Shown: positions 44,749 through 54,081 of the stretch, in pieces
Numbering within the stretch: position 1 is the stretch's first letter
How the letters are laid out: each line of letters opens with the position of its first letter
Assembly (NCBI GenBank): GCA_050943475.1
Contig: JBMNPF010000004.1
Location: forward strand, 124,001 to 188,000
Origin: Metaruminococcus_A sp050943475
GTDB lineage: Bacteria; Bacillota; Clostridia; Oscillospirales; Ruminococcaceae
Length of the DNA stretch: 64,000 bases
Direction of reading: 5' to 3'
Program-made: the position numbers and the translations under genes
The notes under the pieces: model-generated
Database searches by the model: none
The model's input: only the letters and a program-made list of their open reading frames with translations
What the model was told of the DNA's origin: nothing

Positions 44749-46642
44749 AACCAGCCTCGCTTGTTTCAAACTGGCTGTTGTAAAGCTGTGCGTAGAAGCC
44801 GTTTTGAGCGATCAATTCATCGTGATTCCCTTGCTCCACAATGTCTCCGTCACGCATGACCAGAATCATGTCCGCATCGCGGATGGTCGAAAGCCTGTGG
44901 GCAATGATGAAGCTGGTACGCCCTTTCATGAGGTTCTGCATGGCGCGCTGAATGCGCACCTCGGTACGGGTGTCCACCGAGCTGGTCGCCTCGTCGAGAA
45001 TCAATACCGCTGGATTTGAAAGAATAGCGCGCGCAATGGTAATGAGCTGTTTCTGCCCCTGCGACACATTGCTGGATTCCTCGTTGAGTTCAAACTGGTA
45101 GCCCTCTGGCAGAGTATGGATGAAATGATCCGCATGCGCCGCCTTGGCCGCCTTCATAACCTCCTCGTCAGTGGCGTCCAGCCGTCCATAGCGAATGTTC
45201 TCCATGATGGTGCCCTTGAACAGCCAGGTGTCCTGCAATACCATACCGAAGGCATCACGCAGATCGGTGCGGGTGTATTCCCGAATATCGTGCCCGTCAA
45301 GCAGGATAGCGCCGTCGCTGACGTCGTAATAGCGCAGCAGCAGCTTCACCATGGTGGTCTTGCCGGCGCCTGTCGGCCCGACAATGGCAACCTTTCGGCC
45401 CGGTTCCACCTTGGCGGAAAAGTCGTTGATGATGATTTTATCGGCAAGATAGCCGAATTTGACATCTTTAAACTCAACGCGTCCTTCAATCTTCTCCGGT
45501 TTCACTGGCTGGCTGCTGTCCGCAGTTTCTTCCGGTTCCGCAAGAAACTCAAAAACCCGCTCCGCCGCCGCAGCTGTGGACTGAAAGACGTTTGCGATGT
45601 TCATGGTCTGGGTAATCGGCTGGTTAAAAAGGCGTACATATTGTATAAATGCCTGAATATCACCGACTGCAATCCTGCCGACGGTCACCGCGCCGCCGAA
45701 CCAGACGATGTCGGACACCGCAAGAAAGCCGCCGAGTACACAGACCGCCACATAGCCAAGGTTGCCGACAAACTGCATGATCGGCATCATCAGCCCAGAG
45801 AGGAATTGGGATTTCCACGCCGAACCATAGAGCTTTTGATTGAGCCCGTCAAACTTTTCAATGCTTTTTTCTTCGCCATTGAAAGCACGCATGACGTTGT
45901 GGCCGGCGTACATTTCTTCAATGTGCCCATTGACCTCGCCCAGATAGCGCTGCTGGTTGATAAAGTGTTTTTGGCTTCGTTTGACAATGACCATGACCAG
46001 CAGCAGCGCAACCGGGATGATGATAAGAGTGACGACGGTCAACAACCAGCTGATGGAGAACATCATAATCAACACGCCTACTATGGTGGTGATTGCCGTG
46101 ATAAGCTGGGTTAAGCTCTGGTTGAGCGAGTTGCTGACGGTATCGATGTCGTTGGTCACACGGGAGAGTACCTCGCCATGGGTACGGGTGTCAAAGTAGC
46201 TTAACGGCAGGCGGTTGATTTTTTCTGAAATCTCCTTGCGCAGCCGGTAGGTCAGCTTCATGGAAACGCCGGTCATTAAAAAGTTTTGCAGGTAGGAAAA
46301 CGCCGCGCTGACCAGGTAAATTCCAAGCAGGGTCAGCAGGATTTCTCCGACCTTTCCGAAATCAATGCCGTTTGAAATACCGGCCATTTTCCCCATAACG
46401 CCGTTGAAAATCTCGGTGGTCGCATTGCCGAGGATTTTTGGCCCCACAATGGCAAACACCGTACTCGCAATGGCAAAGACAAACACAATAATAATGGAAG
46501 GCAGAAACGGTTTCAGGTAACGGGCAAGGGTACCCATGGTGCCCTTAAAATTTTTGGCCTTTTCGCCGGGAATTCCCGGGCCGTGCCCATGTCCGCCCAT
46601 CGGGCCGCGGCGTTTGGGCTGGAAGTTTGCTTTTTCACTCAT
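44747..46642 (-). CDS. ABC exporter half-transporter, consensus-site Walker B subunit
   Basis: The 631 aa type IV ABC half-exporter has six membrane helices (about 45-360) then the nucleotide-binding domain. A Gly/His/Pro-rich N-terminal tail of ~30 residues precedes the first helix. Walker A is GPTGAGKTT, Walker B LILDEATSSVD has the catalytic Glu, and the signature is SQGQ rather than SGGQ. Its start overlaps the stop of the partner gene (ATGA). It is one half of a heterodimer; substrate may be drugs or lipids. Confidence 0.93.
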   Translation of the reverse strand: MSEKANFQPKRRGPMGGHGHGPGIPGEKAKNFKGTMGTLARYLKPFLPSIIIVFVFAIASTVFAIVGPKILGNATTEIFNGVMGKMAGISNGIDFGKVGEILLTLLGIYLVSAAFSYLQNFLMTGVSMKLTYRLRKEISEKINRLPLSYFDTRTHGEVLSRVTNDIDTVSNSLNQSLTQLITAITTIVGVLIMMFSISWLLTVVTLIIIPVALLLVMVIVKRSQKHFINQQRYLGEVNGHIEEMYAGHNVMRAFNGEEKSIEKFDGLNQKLYGSAWKSQFLSGLMMPIMQFVGNLGYVAVCVLGGFLAVSDIVWFGGAVTVGRIAVGDIQAFIQYVRLFNQPITQTMNIANVFQSTAAAAERVFEFLAEPEETADSSQPVKPEKIEGRVEFKDVKFGYLADKIIINDFSAKVEPGRKVAIVGPTGAGKTTMVKLLLRYYDVSDGAILLDGHDIREYTRTDLRDAFGMVLQDTWLFKGTIMENIRYGRLDATDEEVMKAAKAAHADHFIHTLPEGYQFELNEESSNVSQGQKQLITIARAILSNPAVLILDEATSSVDTRTEVRIQRAMQNLMKGRTSFIIAHRLSTIRDADMILVMRDGDIVEQGNHDELIAQNGFYAQLYNSQFETSEAG

Positions 46643-48399
46643 AATTCAAGCTCCTCCTCTGACAGCTGCGACTGGGCAATTTCACGGTAAACCGCGCAGT
46701 TCTGCAACAGTTCCCGGTGGGTCCCTTTGCCGACAATACGGCCTTCATCCAGCACAATAATCTGTTCGGCGCCCATAATGGTGCTGATGCGCTGCGCAAC
46801 GATAAGCACGGTGGACTCCCCTGTCTCCTGCTTGAGCGCGCGCCGGAGCGCCGCGTCGGTCTTAAAATCAAGTGCGGAAAAGCTGTCGTCAAAAATGTAG
46901 ATCGGTGCCTGCTTGACCAGCGCGCGCGCAATGGAAAGGCGCTGTTTCTGTCCGCCTGAGACGTTGCCGCCCCCCTGTGCAATGTCCGAATCGTACCTAT
47001 TTTCCTTTTCGTCAATAAATTCAGCGGCCTGCGCAATACGGGAAGCTGCAATCAGTTCTTGCTCTGCCGCATCTTCTTTTCCATACCGGAGGTTGGACGC
47101 AATGGTTCCGGAAAAGAGCACGCCCTTCTGCGGCACAAAGCCAATTTTTTCACGCAGCTCGTGCTGGGTGACGTCGCGGATATCCACCCCGTCAATCGAA
47201 ATATGCCCCGCCGATACATCGTAGAAGCGGTCGATCAGGTTGACAAGGGTGGATTTCCCGGACCCGGTACTACCAATAAAAGCCGTTGTCTCGCCCGGTT
47301 TTGCAACAAAGTTGATGTCGTTGAGCACCGGCTCCGACGCGCCGGGATAGGTAAAGGTTACGTCGTGGAATTCCACAACGCCTTTAAAATCAGACGGAAA
47401 GTGTTTGGGTGCATCCTTGTCCTGGATCACCGGCTCGGTGTCGAGCACCTCGTTGATGCGTTCCGCAGAGACCGAGGCACGCGGCAGCATGATAAACATG
47501 ACCGAAATCATCAGGAAGGACATAATGATCTGCATGGCGTATTGCATAAACGCCATCATATCCCCCACCTGAATCGCCCCGGCGTCCACCTGCCCCGCTC
47601 CAATCCAGATAATGGTGATCTGCACGGCATTCATGACGAACATCATCACCGGCATCATAAAGACCATCAGGCGGTTGACAAAGAGGTTGGTTTTGGTCAG
47701 GTCGCGGTTGACCTCGTCAAAACGCTCTTCTTCCCGCTTCTGGGTGTTGAAAGCACGGATGACCATCATGCCGGTCAGACTTTCACGAGTGACAAGGTTT
47801 AAACGGTCGACCAGCTTCTGAACCAGCTTAAACTTCGGCACCGAAAGGGAGAACAGCACCAGCACCAGCCCAATCACCACCAACACCGCCACTGCGATGA
47901 TCCAGCTCAGGTTCGGGCTTTTGGTCACCGCCTTGACCACCCCGCCAACGCCCATAATTGGCGCATAAAACACAAAGCGCAGTGCCATGACCGAAAGCAT
48001 CTGAATCTGCTGGATGTCGTTGGTTGTCCTAGTAATGAGGGACGCTGTCGAAAAGCGGTCAAACTCTGCGTTTGAAAAACGCTCTACCTTGCGGAATACA
48101 TCATGGCGCAGGTTGCGCGCCGTCCCCGCGGCAAGGCGCGCGGAAAGGAAGCCGACCAAAATGGTGCAAACCGCGCCCAGCAGCGCGACAAGCAGCATTT
48201 TTCCGCCCTCTTGCAGGATATAACCAGTATCTCCTGTGGTTATCCCGTTATTGACGATGTTTGACATGTAGTCCGGCAGCGCCAAATCCGTCATGGCCTG
48301 CACAAACAACAGGGCAAAAATCACCAGCACCCAAAGAGCGTACGGCTTGTAGATTTTGATAAGCTTCATCATACCGATTTCAAGCCCCCAAGTTTTCAT
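46639..48399 (-). CDS. ABC exporter half-transporter, degenerate-site Walker B subunit
   Basis: The 586 aa partner has six membrane helices (about 15-320) and a nucleotide-binding domain. Walker A is GSTGSGKST and the signature SGGQ is intact, but Walker B reads IFDDSFSALD, with Asp in place of the catalytic Glu. Paired with the SQGQ subunit, this predicts one consensus and one degenerate ATP site, as in TM287/288-type exporters. An ATG at 48372 (MMKLIKIYKPY) is an alternative start. No MarR-type regulator precedes it. Confidence 0.93.
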   Translation of the reverse strand: MKTWGLEIGMMKLIKIYKPYALWVLVIFALLFVQAMTDLALPDYMSNIVNNGITTGDTGYILQEGGKMLLVALLGAVCTILVGFLSARLAAGTARNLRHDVFRKVERFSNAEFDRFSTASLITRTTNDIQQIQMLSVMALRFVFYAPIMGVGGVVKAVTKSPNLSWIIAVAVLVVIGLVLVLFSLSVPKFKLVQKLVDRLNLVTRESLTGMMVIRAFNTQKREEERFDEVNRDLTKTNLFVNRLMVFMMPVMMFVMNAVQITIIWIGAGQVDAGAIQVGDMMAFMQYAMQIIMSFLMISVMFIMLPRASVSAERINEVLDTEPVIQDKDAPKHFPSDFKGVVEFHDVTFTYPGASEPVLNDINFVAKPGETTAFIGSTGSGKSTLVNLIDRFYDVSAGHISIDGVDIRDVTQHELREKIGFVPQKGVLFSGTIASNLRYGKEDAAEQELIAASRIAQAAEFIDEKENRYDSDIAQGGGNVSGGQKQRLSIARALVKQAPIYIFDDSFSALDFKTDAALRRALKQETGESTVLIVAQRISTIMGAEQIIVLDEGRIVGKGTHRELLQNCAVYREIAQSQLSEEELEL

Positions 48400-48746
48400 G
48401 TTCTGTTTCTTTATCGCATCTTAATATTATCTGCAATCTTCCGGGGAAAAGCTTGAACAAATTGAGAATATACTGCAAACAAAGCATTATTTATGAAAAG
48501 TGACGGAAATCATAAAATTTCAAACGACTCTTTTCTGGTAAATCGCCTCATACAAATCACATTGATAAAACCAAATTCATGGACGACCCCGCCAACCAGC
48601 GGGCCAAACCGCGGTTTAAACTGCTCCGCGGCAAGTCCAGTTGTTTCCCGGAGCCAGCCGAAAAACGGCATGTCTTCTATTCCATCGGTCGGCTAATCAT
48701 CGCCAGACCGGCCGAACATCCAATATCCCCTGCCGCCCACAGGCAG
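48400..48746. other. Intergenic region, nothing recognised
   Basis: Lies upstream of the ABC genes and past the AbrB-family gene terminator. It should hold the ABC promoter on the minus strand, but I see no convincing -35/-10 pair and no gene. Confidence 0.4.
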
Positions 48747-48782
48747 AAAAACCGCCCTGCCCACAAGGGCAGAGCGGTTTTT
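48747..48782 (-). terminator. Terminator after the AbrB-family gene
   Basis: AAAAACCGC(c)CTGCCC pairs with GGGCAG(a)GCGGTTTTT around ACAA. It lies about 105 bp beyond the stop at 48887 and has T tracts on both strands. Confidence 0.75.
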
Positions 48783-48886
48783 GTTTCATGTTCTATTCAA
48801 TTCCCCACGGACATCTGTTTGCACAACGCAAGGCCGTTTTGGCGCAATACAGGGATACAAACGGGTATTTGTACCAATCGGTGCGG

Positions 48887-50221
48887 TCATAGCCCCGGGA
48901 AAAGCGTCATCAGAGCGGAAATAATCATGGGGTAAAACGCAATGACGCTCACCGAACGCAACAGTTGAAAAATGGTGACCTTGGCAACGTCGGCGCCAAG
49001 GTCACCTGCAATCAGCGTCAGGTCGGAAAGCCCACCCGGCGCACAGCAGAAAAACGCCGTGCCAATATCAAGGTCGGTAAAGCGGTACAGCACCAGGCTC
49101 ATCACCATACTAATGAGCAGATACCCCACCAAAAACGCCAGCGCCGGAAGCACAGCATATTGCAGACTCAGTACCGCCGCAAAAGTAATTCCTACGCCAA
49201 TGAGAGCGCCGGAACAAATCTGTGCGCCGGTTTTGACCGGCACCGGCATATAGGCGTTGTCAAAAAAGATGTTCTGAATTGCAACGCCCACCATTGCAAA
49301 GACAATGGTACCCGCCGGAATCCCCGTAAGGTAGCCAATCAAACCGCTTACCCCGCCGACCACCAGCGTAATAAACAGTTCTCTCATCCCACGTTTTTTC
49401 GCCGGCTTGGGTTCGGGCGTCTGCTCTTCAGCAGACGCTGTGTTCCCTCTGGTTTCAAGCCGTGCTTTGTTTTCCAAACAAGAATCTGTTTTTTCTACAG
49501 CCGCATGGAAAGCAGCCGGTACCGCACCGCTATATGGAACCGTTTCCAGGTTTTCGAACGCCGTTTCTGCCGCAGCCACGGGTTCCAGCAGTGCCCTATT
49601 TTCGGTCAGGGCCAATTTCGCTTCTTTCAATCCCCCACCGGCAGCTTCCCGTTCTTCTCCCTGCACGGCATCCATGTCAGCGTGTAAAACCGCAGCCGCT
49701 TTCAGATGCCGTCTGGTGTGATGCTTTACAATCTGGGAAATCACCGGCGGGAACAGCGCCATGACCGATATCAGACGGACAAGCTGGAGTACCGAAACCA
49801 CCGAGGTATCCGCCCCCATATCATAGCTGATGAGGGTCATATCCACTAATCCCCCCGGCGCGCAGGAAAACAGCGAGGTAACGAGGTCATAATCGGTAAA
49901 CCGGCAGAGGAGAAGGCCCATTCCCAGTGTAAGGGCAATGACCGAAACCACCGCAAGCACTGCCGGGACAATAACTCGCCGCAGCGCAAGGACATCCTTC
50001 TTACGGATGCCTACCCCGATGAACAGCCCCGCAATGATCTGCACCGCCACCTTGACCTCGGTTGGCAGATAGGCCTGTCCGGTCGCAATATTCAGGGCCG
50101 CAACCGCAACCATGGCCCCGATCATGGCGCCGGCGGGCACCTTGATTTTCTGGGCGAGCAGCCCACCGGCCACCGCCACCAGGAGTGTAAACAGCAACTG
50201 TACCAGCTGCAACGAAACCAC
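48887..50221 (-). CDS. AbrB-type (PF05145) membrane protein with duplicated domain
   Basis: The 444 aa polytopic membrane protein has two homologous halves, about 1-165 and 280-444. Each starts with a hydrophobic hairpin and contains a matching motif: CAPGGLVDMTLISYDMGAD and CAPGGLSDLTLIAGDLGAD. A ~110-residue Ala/Glu-rich, probably disordered linker joins them, longer than is usual. The family name comes from misnaming; it is not the DNA-binding AbrB. Transport is suspected but not shown. GTG at 50221 or TTG at 50212 (after AGGTGG) may be the start. Confidence 0.85.
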   Translation of the reverse strand: MVSLQLVQLLFTLLVAVAGGLLAQKIKVPAGAMIGAMVAVAALNIATGQAYLPTEVKVAVQIIAGLFIGVGIRKKDVLALRRVIVPAVLAVVSVIALTLGMGLLLCRFTDYDLVTSLFSCAPGGLVDMTLISYDMGADTSVVSVLQLVRLISVMALFPPVISQIVKHHTRRHLKAAAVLHADMDAVQGEEREAAGGGLKEAKLALTENRALLEPVAAAETAFENLETVPYSGAVPAAFHAAVEKTDSCLENKARLETRGNTASAEEQTPEPKPAKKRGMRELFITLVVGGVSGLIGYLTGIPAGTIVFAMVGVAIQNIFFDNAYMPVPVKTGAQICSGALIGVGITFAAVLSLQYAVLPALAFLVGYLLISMVMSLVLYRFTDLDIGTAFFCCAPGGLSDLTLIAGDLGADVAKVTIFQLLRSVSVIAFYPMIISALMTLFPGL

Positions 50222-50230
50222 CTGCTTTTT

Positions 50231-50416
50231 CTATGTTGTCTGCTGTGTTGTATTGGATCGATTCTGCATGGTATCCACCGCTTTGAACCAATGAGCTGGA
50301 TCAAACGCCACAAGGCTCTCCTTCGGGGCAGATCGCAAAAGTGTTCTTTTCTCCCTTGTGGCGTTATCAAATGCAAAAGCGGCAGTGTCTTTAAAATGGG
50401 CAGGTTTGGCGTACAT
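50231..50416 (-). CDS. Possible 61-aa small protein before the AbrB-family gene
   Basis: A short frame directly upstream of the AbrB-family gene, ending nine bases before its start. GGAG lies six bases before the ATG. The peptide has a balanced composition (HFKDTAAFAFDNATREKR) and no membrane helix. It comes after a terminator-like hairpin on the same strand. It may be a real small protein or a leader peptide, or chance. Confidence 0.35.
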   Translation of the reverse strand: MYAKPAHFKDTAAFAFDNATREKRTLLRSAPKESLVAFDPAHWFKAVDTMQNRSNTTQQTT

Positions 50417-50425
50417 TTCCATCTC

Positions 50426-50459
50426 CAAAACAAAAGCCCGGCACGTTCCCGGCCGGGCT
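50426..50459 (-). terminator. Terminator-like hairpin upstream of the AbrB-family gene
   Basis: AGCCCGGC (50435-50442) pairs with GCCGGGCT (50452-50459); the minus strand continues TTTTGTTTT. It may end spoIID transcription 115 bp upstream, or attenuate a leader starting at the TATAAT at 50533-50538. Confidence 0.6.
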
Positions 50460-50485
50460 CATATTGTTTTTCACCCATCCGCTTA

Positions 50486-50538
50486 CTGCTCTGGGGCCAT
50501 TACGTTCGTTTCAGAGCAGCTTCTTGAGTCCTATTATA
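50486..50538 (-). promoter_or_regulatory. -10 element and leader stem before the AbrB-family gene
   Basis: TATAAT at 50533-50538 on the minus strand is followed by an eight-pair stem, CTGCTCTG/CAGAGCAG (50486-50519), then the terminator at 50426-50459. This order resembles an attenuated leader. The -35 is not clear and no known riboswitch consensus was recognised. Confidence 0.35.
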
Positions 50539-50574
50539 ATATAAAATAGCAGACAGGTCAAACCGCACCAAAAA

Positions 50575-51576
50575 TTAAAGGTCGGAGAGGGTAATTCCGG
50601 TGTAATAGTGGGTGAGGATTTCCTCATAGCTTTTTCCGGAAGCCGCCATCTGGTTTGCACCGTATTGGCTCATGCCAACGCCATGCCCCAGACCGCGTGT
50701 GGTAAAGGTGTAGCTGTCGTCCTCCGCCTTGTACTGCACCGTAAAATTCGCCGAGGACAGCCCAAGCGCCGCACGAATCTGAACGCCGGACAAGGTCAGG
50801 TTGCCCACCTGCGCCTCGGTAATGGTTCCGGAGTCGCTGGTGGATTGAATTTGAAACAGCGCTACTTTATCGCCGTCCAAAACAAAATCCGGGTAGGATT
50901 GTTTCAGCGCATCCGAGAGTTCCTGAAAGGTCAGTTTTTTCTCCGAAAGGTAAGAGGGTGCGTTCTGGTCGGCGGCACTGTCCACCGGTACCAGGTAGGC
51001 GTAGTCGCCTCCCCACACCACCTTTGCCGATTCGGTCTTACCGGATGAAGTAGAATGGAACGCGGCGGCAATCGGTTCGTCTTCATACAGCATCACCTTG
51101 CCAATCACCGCATCGACCGCGTCGCTGCACTTTTTCCAGTATTCGTCCGCTTTATCGCCGTACATTTTGCTAAATTCTTCCCGGCTGACATAAGCCTGGT
51201 ATTTGGAGGGATCGTCGCTGAAATCCGCGCCTTTTAAATCGGCGTTGGTTCCTGTATTGGCCTCTTTCATCCGGAGAGCATAGGTATGCGCCGCCACCGC
51301 CTGTGCTTTAATGGCCTCGGTTTCATAATCCATTGGGATTTCGGCGCTGACCACCCCCTTGATGTAATCCGCAGCCGAAAGCTCCAGCACTTCGCCCGTA
51401 CTGGTCCGCAACAATTTAAAGGTTTCTGTGGATCCGCCCCCGCCGCTTTCGCCCGCTGTCCCTGAGTCCGAACTTCCGTCCTGCACGGCGGCAGGCGTTG
51501 GGACCAAAAACGCCGTCAGTGGAATGCACAGCACCACCAAAAACAGCAGAAGAAGGTTCAGCAATCCTTTTTTCAT
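50575..51576 (-). CDS. spoIID: Stage II sporulation protein D
   Basis: Lytic transglycosylase of the engulfment complex with SpoIIM and SpoIIP in spore-forming Firmicutes. The 333 aa protein has an N-terminal membrane helix (5-25), a Gly/Ser linker, then the SpoIID core with YIKGVVSAEIP, AIKAQAVAAHTYAL and the C-terminal GLGHGVGMSQYGANQMA. GGAGGT lies eight bases before ATG 51576. The presence of spoIID points to a spore former or recent relative. Confidence 0.93.
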   Translation of the reverse strand: MKKGLLNLLLLFLVVLCIPLTAFLVPTPAAVQDGSSDSGTAGESGGGGSTETFKLLRTSTGEVLELSAADYIKGVVSAEIPMDYETEAIKAQAVAAHTYALRMKEANTGTNADLKGADFSDDPSKYQAYVSREEFSKMYGDKADEYWKKCSDAVDAVIGKVMLYEDEPIAAAFHSTSSGKTESAKVVWGGDYAYLVPVDSAADQNAPSYLSEKKLTFQELSDALKQSYPDFVLDGDKVALFQIQSTSDSGTITEAQVGNLTLSGVQIRAALGLSSANFTVQYKAEDDSYTFTTRGLGHGVGMSQYGANQMAASGKSYEEILTHYYTGITLSDL

Positions 51577-51723
51577 CACACAAGACCTCCAAAGATGAAT
51601 TTTTATTTATAATTTCCTGCATTTTTCAAAAACTATAGGTCACATTTCAGTTAATACTCCCTCCATTTTGAATAACAAGAACGAACCCCATTCAAAAATT
51701 ACCGTTTCATCCAAACCGCTCGC

Positions 51724-51752
51724 TTGACTTCCACCGGCAAATCCCTTAAAAT
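51724..51752 (+). promoter_or_regulatory. Promoter of the citrate synthase gene
   Basis: TTGACT (51724-51729), 17 bp, TAAAAT (51747-51752). Confidence 0.6.
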
Positions 51753-51816
51753 AAAAATAATCTGTACGTCGCCGGGTTCCCGGGCGTACAGCTTGGACAC
51801 TGGGGAGGTCTCACAA

Positions 51817-53175
51817 ATGAATTTGTCCGATACAGAATATAAATCCATTGAAACATTATGCGAGCGCTTTAAGGAATATAACTCCATTGACCCTGGTTAT
51901 TATAAAAAGTACGACATCAAACGCGGCCTGCGCAACTCAGACGGCACCGGCGTTGTGGCAGGGCTTACCAAAATCTGCAACGTCCATGGCTATGTCCTCA
52001 ACGAGCATGAACGCGAGCCCATTGACGGCAAGCTCATCTACCGCGGAATTGATATTGAAGACCTTATTGCAGGCTTTACAAAAGGCGGACGCTATGGGTT
52101 TGAAGAAACCATTTATCTGCTGCTGTTTGGAGTTCTTCCCAACAAAGTTGAGCTGGAGGACTTCACGACCATCCTCAGCTTTTACCGCGAACTGCCGGAA
52201 GGGTTCGCCGAGGATATGATTTTCAAGGCTCCGTCCCGCAATATCATGAACAAAATGGCACGCTCGGTGCTGGCGCTGTATTCCTACGACGACAACGCGG
52301 AGGACAACTCCTTGGTCGCAGAGATGAACAAGGCCATTAAGCTCATTGCGCGGATTCCAACTATTATGGTCAACGCTTATCAGGTCAAACGCCGCCATTA
52401 TGACCATGAAAGCATGTACTTCCACCCTTCCAATTTGGAAGAGGGTTTTGCACAGAGCATCCTCTCCTCCCTGCGGATGGACCGTACCTATACCAAAGAG
52501 GAAGCGCGGCTGCTCGACCTCTGTCTGGTCCTCCACGCGGAGCACGGCGGCGGCAACAACTCCACCTTTACCTGCCGCTCCCTCACCTCAACGGGGACCG
52601 ACGCTTACGCCGCTTATGCGGGGGCCATCAGCGCCCTCAAGGGGCCGCGTCACGGGGGCGCCAACATCAAAGTAGCGGAAATGCTGGAATGTTTTAAAGA
52701 CAACATCCAAAACGTACATGACGAAACCGAAATTGCCTCTTTCATTGAAAAGGTTATCGACCGGGAAGCGGGCGACGGCAGCGGTCTCATTTACGGAATG
52801 GGTCATGCCGTTTATACAAAATCCGACCCGCGCGCCGTCATTTTAAAACAGCGTGCCGAGGCCATAGCCGCCGGAACCGAATTTGAGGACGATCTCTGCC
52901 TGCTGGAGGCAATTGAAAAACTTACTCCAACCATTTTTGAGCGCAAAAAGGGTGCTTCAAAGGTCATCAGTGCCAATGTGGATATGTACTCCGGGCTTGT
53001 ATACCGCATGCTGGGTATCCCGTCTGATCTGTTCACCCCGCTCTTTGCGGTTTCCCGTATGGCGGGATGGGCCGCTCACCGGATGGAAGAGCTTATAAAC
53101 GGCAAGCGTATTGTCCGCCCGGCCTATAAAGCCATTGTGCAAAAACAAAATTACGTTGAACTGGAAAGCAGATGA
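51817..53175 (+). CDS. gltA: Citrate synthase
   Basis: Condenses acetyl-CoA and oxaloacetate to citrate, probably feeding glutamate synthesis in an anaerobe with a partial TCA cycle. The 452 aa protein shows LHAEHGGGNNSTFTCR (catalytic His), GPRHGGANIK and GMGHAVYTKSDPRA. The N-terminal ~45 residues before GLTKICNVHGYV are an extension common in the Clostridial group. GGGAGGT lies seven bases before ATG 51817. The next gene overlaps by four bases. Confidence 0.94.
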   Translation: MNLSDTEYKSIETLCERFKEYNSIDPGYYKKYDIKRGLRNSDGTGVVAGLTKICNVHGYVLNEHEREPIDGKLIYRGIDIEDLIAGFTKGGRYGFEETIYLLLFGVLPNKVELEDFTTILSFYRELPEGFAEDMIFKAPSRNIMNKMARSVLALYSYDDNAEDNSLVAEMNKAIKLIARIPTIMVNAYQVKRRHYDHESMYFHPSNLEEGFAQSILSSLRMDRTYTKEEARLLDLCLVLHAEHGGGNNSTFTCRSLTSTGTDAYAAYAGAISALKGPRHGGANIKVAEMLECFKDNIQNVHDETEIASFIEKVIDREAGDGSGLIYGMGHAVYTKSDPRAVILKQRAEAIAAGTEFEDDLCLLEAIEKLTPTIFERKKGASKVISANVDMYSGLVYRMLGIPSDLFTPLFAVSRMAGWAAHRMEELINGKRIVRPAYKAIVQKQNYVELESR

Positions 53176-54008
53176 TATCCATGAAGCCGTTTGCATCCGT
53201 GCTACAGGTCCTTCTTGGCGTTATACTGGCGCTTGCTGTCCCTCTTGGGGTTTTATTCCGCATTATGCAGCTGCTCTACGCCATTGACTATTCCACCGGC
53301 TTTTACAAAGAGTGGCATTTTTCACTTCCCATGCTGGATGTTACGTTGGCGGTCACAGCGGTGCTGGTGCTTCTTTCTGCCGTTTTTCTGCGCAAAATGG
53401 AACTTTCGGTTCCGCATATGAAAACGTTGGGCGTTTCGCTCTTTTCCTTTTTGTGTGCGGCCGGCATTGCGCTTCAACTGGTGCTGCAAATGGTTCAGGC
53501 CAAAGAGTGGGGCGTTTTGTTTTTCCTTTCGTTTTTGCTTTCAGCGGTCAGTGTAGGCTGTTTTGTGGCTTTGGGGATTAAAACCAGGCAGCACATGGCG
53601 TCTTCTCCGGCATTTCTGTTCCGCAACATTGTGCTGACTCTTTGGTGTTGTGTAGAAATATTAATGGTCTTTTTTGACCATTCAACCGAATCCAACACCT
53701 CAGAATACGTCTTTATCATTCTGTTTTTATATTTTGCCACCCTGTTCTTTGTAAAATATGGCAAGCTCGCTTTCTACAGCGGCCCTACCAATGCCTGCTC
53801 GTTCAGTTTGCTGGTCTCTTCTTCTCTGATGGGGTTGTTTGGCTGCATTCTTTCCATCCCGAATTTCTTTGTTGCGCTCAGCGGTGCCGGTTCCTGGCTG
53901 GAGCTTTCTCCTTTCTCCTGTGTTGCCCTGCCTTTAGGAGCCTATGGTTTGGTCTTTTTCTATTCCAACTGTTTTCACTCTGTATTTAAGAAAGGCCTGC
54001 GGGTCTAA
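53172..54008 (+). CDS. Polytopic membrane protein of unknown function
   Basis: The 278 aa protein has about seven or eight membrane helices covering nearly its full length, with short loops. There are no charged or repeat motifs I recognise. Its ATG overlaps the citrate synthase stop (ATGA), so it should be translated after gltA. The link to citrate metabolism is only positional; no transporter family is evident. Confidence 0.7.
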   Translation: MISMKPFASVLQVLLGVILALAVPLGVLFRIMQLLYAIDYSTGFYKEWHFSLPMLDVTLAVTAVLVLLSAVFLRKMELSVPHMKTLGVSLFSFLCAAGIALQLVLQMVQAKEWGVLFFLSFLLSAVSVGCFVALGIKTRQHMASSPAFLFRNIVLTLWCCVEILMVFFDHSTESNTSEYVFIILFLYFATLFFVKYGKLAFYSGPTNACSFSLLVSSSLMGLFGCILSIPNFFVALSGAGSWLELSPFSCVALPLGAYGLVFFYSNCFHSVFKKGLRV

Positions 54009-54025
54009 ACATTTTCAATAAATCC

Positions 54026-54057
54026 AAACGCCCGGCTGTAAAAACAGCCGGGCGTTT
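54026..54057 (+). terminator. Hairpin after the gltA-linked gene
   Basis: AAACGCCCGGCTGT and ACAGCCGGGCGTTT are a perfect 14-bp stem around AAAA. The T tract is only three long, so termination may be partial and nnrE may receive read-through. Confidence 0.6.
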
Positions 54058-54081
54058 AAAACCGGAAAGGAGCCTTTTGCA

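Noticed and set aside
50122..50478. 118-codon frame on the minus strand upstream of and into the AbrB-family gene
   Set aside because: Passes through the terminator hairpin and overlaps the real gene in another frame; no ribosome site.
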